Notes under the pieces: generated by a model
What the model was told of the DNA's origin: nothing
The model's database searches: none
The model's input: only the letters and a program-made list of their open reading frames with translations
Shown: in pieces, positions 1 to 4,661 of the stretch
How positions within the stretch are numbered: the first letter of the stretch is position 1
Layout: each line of letters opens with the position of its first letter
DNA from: CAYMLL01 sp964390645
GTDB taxonomy: Bacteria > Planctomycetota > UBA8108
NCBI GenBank assembly: GCA_964390645.1
Contig: CAYMLL010000302.1
Coordinates: 1-9,094 of the forward strand
DNA length: 9,094 nt
Direction of reading: 5' to 3'
Made by a program: the position numbers and the translations under genes

Positions 1-579
1 TGGGTCCCACGTGTACATGCCCGGGGACTCGACAGACCCGATCTCCCTGCCCTTCGCGACATCCCAAACGACGACGCGCCCGACCTTGTCGGCCGTCGCG
101 AGAAGCGAGCCATCCGCGGAGAACGTGCAGGCGAAGAGCATCGAGGGAAAGTGGTTTGGCGTTCTCTCGCGGTGGCCACGGAGCTCGGCGCGGAGCGCGC
201 CGCTCTCGGCGCTCCAGAGCGGGCAGACCATGTCGTCGGCGACGCTCGCGACGAGCTTGCCGTCGGGCGACGCGACGACGCCGCGGATCCAGCGATCGTG
301 CGCTCGCTTTCGATCGGTCTCCGCGAGCGATGCGGCATCGCGCCAGACGAGCTCGCGGTCGTAGCTGCCGGAGACGAGCCGCTCGCCCGCGATCGCCACT
401 CCCATCACCCAGCTCGCGTGTGCGTCAACGGGCTTCGGTTCGGGTTTCTCCGTCGCGACGTCGACATCGTAGAGCTTGCCGTCGGAGCTGCCGAAGACGA
501 TCCGTCTCGAGCCTCTGCGACGCGCCATGCTGAAGACGACATCTTTGCGCGAGATCTCTGTTTCGATCGACAGCTTCAC
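1..579 (-). CDS. WD40 repeat protein, C-terminus cut off by the window edge
   Basis: I translated the minus strand from a GTG at 579 and found 193 open codons ending exactly at base 1. At least four WD40-like blades are visible: residues about 14-41 (FGSSDGKLYDVD), 54-81 (HASWVMGV ... SGSYDRELVW), 94-123 (HDRWIRGVVASPDGKLVAS ... LW) and 136-174 (ACTFSADGSLLAT ... VVVWDV). The SPDGK and VVVWD signatures are diagnostic of WD40 propellers. A complete seven-blade propeller would need roughly as many residues again. The GTG start is chosen because it overlaps the upstream DUF1501 stop (GTGA) and has a GAGGT Shine-Dalgarno 6 nt upstream; the next start, ATG at codon 18, would cut into the first blade. 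There is no signal peptide, so the protein is predicted cytoplasmic even though the two genes before it encode exported proteins. From memory, the segment from HFPSM to MYTWDP resembles WD40 proteins found in planctomycetal DUF1501/PSD1 clusters. Role: probably a protein-interaction scaffold; the partner is unknown. Confidence 0.87.
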   Translation of the reverse strand, partial: MKLSIETEISRKDVVFSMARRRGSRRIVFGSSDGKLYDVDVATEKPEPKPVDAHASWVMGVAIAGERLVSGSYDRELVWRDAASLAETDRKRAHDRWIRGVVASPDGKLVASVADDMVCPLWSAESGALRAELRGHRERTPNHFPSMLFACTFSADGSLLATADKVGRVVVWDVAKGREIGSVESPGMYTWDP

Positions 580-1898
580 GCCAGTACCTCACGAATCGGC
601 TCGATGCCAGGATTGACGAGAGGAATCGGCCGGGCGCCGACGTAGTAGTCCTTGTCGTGCGGCACACCGACCGCTTCGAGGATCGTGGCGAAGAACTCGC
701 CGGCTCCCTTCTCGCCGTCGGCGACGTGCTGTCCGTCCGCGTCGGTCTTGCCGAACACGGCACCTCGCTGGATGCCCGCGCCGTGCAGCGAAACGCTCCA
801 CGCCCGAGCGAAGTGGTCGCGCCCCAGACTGCCGTTGATGGTCGGCGTACGGCCAAACTCTCCCATCGTGATGACGAGCGTGTCGTCGAGAAGACCGCGC
901 TGCTCGAGGTCCTCGAGCAGCGTCGAGAGCACGTGGTCGAGCTCGGGGACAAGCTCGAGGTGTGTCTCGAAGTTCTGGCCGTGGCTGTCCCACCAGGCGC
1001 GCGAGACCCGGACGAAGGGCACCCCGGCTTCTACCATGCGTCGAGCCATCAGCGCCTGGCGTCCGAAGAGAGTCGGACCGTACCGTTCGCGGACGCGCGG
1101 TGGCTCCCGGGAGATGTCGAACAGGCTCTGGCTCGACATCAGCCCGTGGACGCGAGCGTAAGCACCGGCGTGGCTGCTGACCGCGAGGCTCTCACGGCCG
1201 CTCCGGAAGCGGCGATTGAGATAGCGCTGCAGATGCGCGCGCTCGAGGTGATCGAGCGCGCTGATCGAATCGAGCCGCTCGAGGTTTGGCGGCGCCATCT
1301 TCTCGTTCAGCTTCATCGGCGCGTAGCGGGCGCCGAGGAATCCGGACGTGATCCTGGCCGAGTTGCGTCCTTCCGTGGCCGTGTAGAGCGAGACGTAGTC
1401 CGGGACCTGGCTGTCCGCTCGCCCGAGCTCCCGCGCCAGGATCGCTCCGAGATCGGGATACTCGAGGTTCGGCTCATCCTTGCGGCCGCGCATCATGAGC
1501 TGCGCGCCGCCGCCGTGTCCGCCGTCGCGCGTGTTGAGCGACCGGATGATGCAGGTCTTGTCCATGCGCTGCGCCATCTTCGGCATGAGCTCGGAGATGT
1601 GCACGCCGGGCACGTTTGTCGGAATCGCGGCGAAGGGACCGCCCGTCGGTCGACGCGGCTTGGGGTCCCAGGTCTCGAGTTGACTTGCGCCACCGGCCAG
1701 CCAGAGAAGGATCACCCGCTTGCCGCTCTTCTCGAGTGCCCCGGTGAGCGGCGCAGACAGCTCCGAATCGGCGAAGGAGTGCACGGCCCCCACTCCACCG
1801 AGAACCGACGCTGTGCCGGCCGCCAGGCCACCGAGAACGACACGCCGGCTGATCTCGTGATCGGGCGAGCCGCAGTATCGAACCATCTTCTCGTTCAT
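576..1898 (-). CDS. DUF1501 family protein (alkaline phosphatase/sulfatase-like fold), Tat-type leader
   Basis: About 440 residues, the normal size for DUF1501. The N-terminus carries a twin-arginine-like motif (SRRVVLGG) followed by a hydrophobic Ala/Gly stretch, pointing to folded export by Tat. Family landmarks in order: ILLWLAGGASQLETWDPKP near the N-terminus, RSLNTRDGGHGGGAQLM, a W-x-D-S-H-G-Q-N-F segment, then GEFGRTPTIN followed by GRDHFARAWS and KTDADG near the C-terminus. The D/H positions in these match the presumed metal-site region of the alkaline phosphatase superfamily. No DUF1501 reaction is firmly established; hydrolase activity is inferred from the fold. The frame is open from a GTG at 1922, directly after the upstream TGA. 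I prefer the ATG at 1898, which has GAGGA 10 nt upstream and leaves a short n-region before the arginine pair; the GTG at 1922 is the alternative and adds 8 residues. It sits between the DUF1549/DUF1553 gene and the WD40 gene in one operon, a common pairing in Planctomycetota. Confidence 0.94.
   Translation of the reverse strand: MNEKMVRYCGSPDHEISRRVVLGGLAAGTASVLGGVGAVHSFADSELSAPLTGALEKSGKRVILLWLAGGASQLETWDPKPRRPTGGPFAAIPTNVPGVHISELMPKMAQRMDKTCIIRSLNTRDGGHGGGAQLMMRGRKDEPNLEYPDLGAILARELGRADSQVPDYVSLYTATEGRNSARITSGFLGARYAPMKLNEKMAPPNLERLDSISALDHLERAHLQRYLNRRFRSGRESLAVSSHAGAYARVHGLMSSQSLFDISREPPRVRERYGPTLFGRQALMARRMVEAGVPFVRVSRAWWDSHGQNFETHLELVPELDHVLSTLLEDLEQRGLLDDTLVITMGEFGRTPTINGSLGRDHFARAWSVSLHGAGIQRGAVFGKTDADGQHVADGEKGAGEFFATILEAVGVPHDKDYYVGARPIPLVNPGIEPIREVLA
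586..590 (-). promoter_or_regulatory. Shine-Dalgarno for the WD40 gene
   Basis: GAGGT lies 6 nt before the GTG at 579, inside the last codons of the DUF1501 gene. Together with the GTGA stop/start overlap it fixes the non-ATG start and suggests translational coupling. Confidence 0.6.
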
Positions 1899-1908
1899 CG
1901 AACGCTGA

Positions 1909-1913
1909 TCCTC
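1909..1913 (-). promoter_or_regulatory. Shine-Dalgarno supporting the ATG at 1898
   Basis: GAGGA is placed 10 nt upstream of the ATG at 1898. The competing GTG at 1922 has only a weak purine run (GAGATGAGA) far upstream. This is the reason for preferring the shorter DUF1501 product; the spacing is slightly long, so the choice stays open. Confidence 0.4.
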
Positions 1914-1922
1914 AAGACGCAC

Positions 1923-3917
1923 TCAGTGATTGAATCTCATCTCGGTCGACGTCAAGAGCGCCCACACGACTTGACGCCAGCCTTCGTCGCTTCGATCGCC
2001 ACGTCGCTCGAGGTAGCTGGCGATCTCGCGCATCTCCTCGTCAGCGGTCGGGCGAGAGAGCACGGCCCACACGGCAGCGCGAATCGAATCGTCCCGCGCC
2101 TCGATCGACTTCAATCGACCGACGAGGGAGTCGCGACTGTCTCGCAGCAGCTCGCGGCGCACGGAGGAGTCGTTCGAGAAGAGAAGAGCCTCGTCGACGC
2201 TGACTTGAAACCGCTCGCCCGGCCGCTCGAGCCCGCTCGCGAAACGCTCGCCGCCGCGCTCGGCGCTCTCGAAGCGCTCGTCGATCTCCTCGTGAGAGAC
2301 ATCATCTCCGAAGACCTCGGGATCCATGGCCGCGATGCGCAACGACGCGCCGTACTGGCGGGGCGTCAGGGCGCGGGGATTCGCCACGGCGAAGAGGTCG
2401 CGGTCCGGCCGCTCGCTCACCGGCCAGCGGCTGCTTCTCGAGTAGGTCTCGCTGAGAACGACGCCACGAATCAGTCGTCGGATGTCGTAGTCGTGGTCCA
2501 CCAGGTCACGAGCCAGCCAGAGGAGAAGCTCGGGATGGCTCGGCGAGTTCTCGCCGTGCATCTGGTCCATCGGCATGACGAGCCCGTGGCCGATGAGGCG
2601 GTACCAGATCCGGTTGACGAGCGATCGAGCAAAGAAGCCGGCGTGCTTCGAATCGAGTCCGACCTCGATCAGCTGTCGACGGCGACTGAACGAGGGAGGT
2701 GGCAGGGGCTTCTTTTCCTTCTTGAACTTCTCGCGCTGCGCCTTCTGCTTCTTCGCTTCCTCCTCCGAGAGCGTTCTCGGCTCCGGCTCGTCGACGACGC
2801 CCCCCGAGAGGAACATCAGCTTCGCGTCGCGCTTTTCGCCCTTCGTCGTCTTGAAGCTCACGAGACCGGTGTCGCTCTCGGCGACGAAACCGCCGTTCTC
2901 GAAGCTGCGACTGAAGAACGACTTCATGCCGTAGTAGTGGTCTTGCTTCCAGGCCGGCACCTCGGGGTGGTCGTGGCAGCGGGCACAGCTGATGTTGACG
3001 CCGAAGAAGAGCACGCTGACGTCGACCGTCAGAGCGTCGGTGTCCTTCACTCTCGAGCGCAGAAAACCATCCGCGCTCTTGGCGCCATCGCTGTCCGGTC
3101 TCGCCTCGATAATCTCGCGGAACATCCGGTCCCAGCCGCGACGTTCCTGAAGGGCTCGGGAGAAGTACTCCGTCATCGAAGACTTGCCGCCACCGGCAAG
3201 GAGTGCGTCCAGCTCGCTCGACTGATGACGGATGAATCCCGGCATCCGGATCAGCTGGTCGACGAGCTCGGTCTTCTTCTCCGGATCGTCGGACTCGACA
3301 TAAGCGCGAGTTTCCCGGGTGCTCGGGATGCGACCGACGAGGTCGAGCGTCAAGCGGCGAACCATCGAGGCCGCATCGGCGCTCTCCCCTGGCTCGACAC
3401 GCTTCGCCACGAGACGCGCCGCGACATGGTGGTCGATGACCTCGGCGATGCCCTTCTCCGTCGAAAGCACGCGTGCAGGGTCGACGCGTTCCCACCAAGG
3501 GGGTCGAACCGGCTTCTTCTCCCTCGCCGCGGTGCTCTCCGTCTCGGGCGACGGAGCGCCGGCGGCGACCCAACGCTCGAAGTCGGCGATGACTTCGTCG
3601 GAAAGCGTAGCGCGCGGAGGCATCCGGAGGTCCTCGTCCTCCTCACGCAAGGCCTGCAGCAAGCGGCTCTGCTTCGGCTGCCCGGGGACGACGGCGGGGC
3701 CACTCTCGCCGCCTCGCAGCCAGCCGCCGCGGCTATCGAGGAGAAGGCCGGCCTTTGGCTTCTTCTTCTTCGACGAGTGGCACTTGTAGCAGTGCTCGGC
3801 GAGAACCGGACGGATCTTCGTCTCGAAGAAGGAGACGTCGACGTCTCGAGAGCTCTCGGCCGGGCTCGAGGGTGTCGAGACGATCGAGAGGCTGAGGGCG
3901 AGGACAAGTCCGCGCAT
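1923..3917 (-). CDS. PSCyt1-DUF1549-DUF1553 (PSD1) exported cytochrome-like protein
   Basis: 664 residues, the first gene of the minus operon. Residues 1-21 form a Sec-type signal peptide. Next is a PSCyt1-like cytochrome c module: CYKCH at residues 43-47 (C43, C46, H47), a GGESGPAVVPG segment and an MPP motif that could supply the axial methionine. DUF1549 (PSCyt2) follows at about 160-350 and holds a second CxxCH, CARCHDHPE at 311-318, then WKQDHYY. A Glu/Lys/Pro-rich linker spans about 378-405. DUF1553 (PSD1) occupies about 409-664, with SLVNRIWYRLIGHGLV, NSPSHPELLLWLA and the family-typical end WALLTSTEMRFNH. Start: the ATG at 3917 has GAGG 6 nt upstream. The family is known as planctomycete-specific surface or cytochrome-like proteins; heme binding is inferred from the motifs and the reaction is unknown. 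The DUF1501 frame reopens immediately after its stop. Confidence 0.95.
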   Translation of the reverse strand: MRGLVLALSLSIVSTPSSPAESSRDVDVSFFETKIRPVLAEHCYKCHSSKKKKPKAGLLLDSRGGWLRGGESGPAVVPGQPKQSRLLQALREEDEDLRMPPRATLSDEVIADFERWVAAGAPSPETESTAAREKKPVRPPWWERVDPARVLSTEKGIAEVIDHHVAARLVAKRVEPGESADAASMVRRLTLDLVGRIPSTRETRAYVESDDPEKKTELVDQLIRMPGFIRHQSSELDALLAGGGKSSMTEYFSRALQERRGWDRMFREIIEARPDSDGAKSADGFLRSRVKDTDALTVDVSVLFFGVNISCARCHDHPEVPAWKQDHYYGMKSFFSRSFENGGFVAESDTGLVSFKTTKGEKRDAKLMFLSGGVVDEPEPRTLSEEEAKKQKAQREKFKKEKKPLPPPSFSRRRQLIEVGLDSKHAGFFARSLVNRIWYRLIGHGLVMPMDQMHGENSPSHPELLLWLARDLVDHDYDIRRLIRGVVLSETYSRSSRWPVSERPDRDLFAVANPRALTPRQYGASLRIAAMDPEVFGDDVSHEEIDERFESAERGGERFASGLERPGERFQVSVDEALLFSNDSSVRRELLRDSRDSLVGRLKSIEARDDSIRAAVWAVLSRPTADEEMREIASYLERRGDRSDEGWRQVVWALLTSTEMRFNH

Positions 3918-3923
3918 GAGGGC

Positions 3924-3927
3924 CCTC
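3924..3927 (-). promoter_or_regulatory. Shine-Dalgarno of the minus operon, inside a palindrome
   Basis: GAGG lies 6 nt before the ATG at 3917 and is half of the perfect 10-base palindrome GAGGGCCCTC at 3918-3927. Good spacing supports the start. The palindrome has no loop and cannot fold alone, but it could be a protein-binding site or pair with other RNA. Confidence 0.55.
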
Positions 3928-3952
3928 TTGCGGAAACACTCCCTGCTGGCCC

Positions 3953-3981
3953 GATCTTCCAGCTCGCTGCGGAAGATCCGC
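3953..3981 (-). other. Overlapping inverted repeats in the leader of the minus operon
   Basis: GATCTTCC (3953-3960) and GGAAGATC (3971-3978) form a perfect 8-bp stem with a 10-nt loop, 35 nt upstream of the ATG at 3917. A second, mutually exclusive stem, GCGGA/TCCGC with a 3-nt loop, occupies 3969-3981. If the transcript starts upstream, the leader RNA could form one or the other. There is no T-tract, so this is not an obvious terminator. It could be chance or a DNA operator. Confidence 0.3.
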
Positions 3982-4191
3982 TCTTACCTGCACGTGCCGC
4001 AGGCAGGCTTTCACTCTAACCACTCGGGCCTCCGGAGTGTTCTTCAAAATCGACGCTCTTCGGCGAGTGACGCCCGGTCCGACATGACCTCCCCTCCCGG
4101 AGCGATACCACCGTCTGATCGAGTCGCTGGTCGGATTCAGCGTCGAGATGCTCGCCAGTCGGCGTGTGGCGCTCGCTGGTGGGCGGGTCGG

Positions 4192-4437
4192 GATCGTCTC
4201 CGGCTTCACGGTGCTCGAGACCTCCGCGAGGGTCCGTCGCCCGAGCTTCTTGCCGATCTTCGCGAGAGTTCGGCGCTCGCCACCGGTCAACTTCAGCCGG
4301 CCCTTGTTCCGGGCTCCGAGAATCCGACTCTCGGCGGCGAGGTGTTCGTTTCTCGGTACCAGCTCCTCATCGACCGAGCCCGTGATCCAGGCCGGCATCA
4401 TCTGCCAGTCCATCAGCTCTGCGAGCACCTCGTCCAT
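4192..4437 (-). pseudogene. N-terminal remnant of an integrase-core (rve-type) transposase
   Basis: Reading leftwards from an ATG at 4437, 82 codons encode a protein with DWQMMPAWITGSVDEEL, RNEHLAAESRILGA, KGRLKLTGGERRTLAKIGKK, LGRRTLAEV and VKPETI. This closely matches, from memory, the N-terminal DNA-binding (helix-turn-helix-like) region of transposases whose typical sequence runs RNEYLAAENRILR...KGRL.L...ER..LAEIGK.LGR.AL.EV...KPDTI.AWYR. In an intact family member the W-Y-R segment, a GRP-containing linker and a catalytic DDE integrase core (about 200 more residues) follow. Here the similarity stops after KPETI: the frame continues as Pro/Ser/Thr/Arg-rich sequence and soon runs into the start of the cytochrome gene. 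No catalytic domain is present in any frame. A distant SIRRWYR-like string at about 4102-4122 in the same frame may be a displaced continuation or chance. I saw no terminal inverted repeats or target-site duplication. Most likely the debris of an old insertion. Confidence 0.62.
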
Positions 4438-4646
4438 CCGACGTTTCGACAACGGTACCTGCGCGACGGAGACGCGGCTCGAGGGTGGTGGACGGTGACC
4501 GGGAACGACGCGTAACCCGACCCTGTTGCGAGCGTTCGAGCACTCTGACTCCACGGGCATCGTGCTCGGCCGCTGGTAGCGGAACGCTTCCGCGTGACCT
4601 TTTCGCTGGATCTGTCAAGCATCGAGCCGGTAAGCTGGCGTTCTTC

Positions 4647-4652
4647 AAGGAG
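4647..4652 (+). promoter_or_regulatory. Shine-Dalgarno deciding the TTG start of the plus operon
   Basis: AAGGAG, a near-perfect Shine-Dalgarno, sits 9 nt before a TTG at 4662. Another in-frame TTG at 4653 is directly adjacent and too close to use. Translation from 4662 opens straight into a signal peptide, so this site separates the real start from an upstream open frame that begins at 4485. Confidence 0.6.
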
Positions 4653-4661
4653 TTGACGCGC

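Larger units (their letters stand above)
3918..4661. other. Divergent intergenic region between the two operons
   Basis: A 744-bp spacer between the two operon starts, unusually long for this compact window. It holds leader inverted repeats next to the minus operon, a transposase remnant at about 4192-4437, and a small GCGGAA/TTCCGC hairpin at 4579-4593. The stretch 4438-4646 shows no protein similarity I recognise. Both operon promoters should be here, but I found no convincing -35/-10 pair on either strand. Confidence 0.7.

Noticed and set aside
657..4019. An 1120-codon open frame on the plus strand, antisense to the DUF1501 and cytochrome genes
   Set aside because: It spans two genes whose products are clearly recognised on the other strand, is Arg/Leu/Glu/Ala-rich with no recognisable domain, and is the expected antisense shadow of GC-rich codon usage.
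3935..4041. AACACTCC and GGAGTGTT, 8-bp inverted repeats 91 nt apart, as ends of a mobile element
   Set aside because: Exact 8-mers in inverted orientation are expected by chance several times in a spacer this long; they do not flank the transposase remnant and show no target duplication.
3733..4560. A 275-codon minus-strand frame taken as an intact transposase or regulator gene
   Set aside because: Only the segment 4192-4437 resembles a transposase. The rest is low-complexity Arg/Pro sequence and the frame ends inside the cytochrome gene's signal peptide and heme module region.
4579..4593. GCGGAA/TTCCGC hairpin as a terminator
   Set aside because: Only a 6-bp stem, no T-tract, and no gene ends nearby on either strand.
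4594..4646. Possible sigma-70 promoter for the plus operon around CTGTCAAG and GGTAAGCT
   Set aside because: The hexamers match the consensus poorly and are badly spaced; no better pair was found, so no promoter is called.
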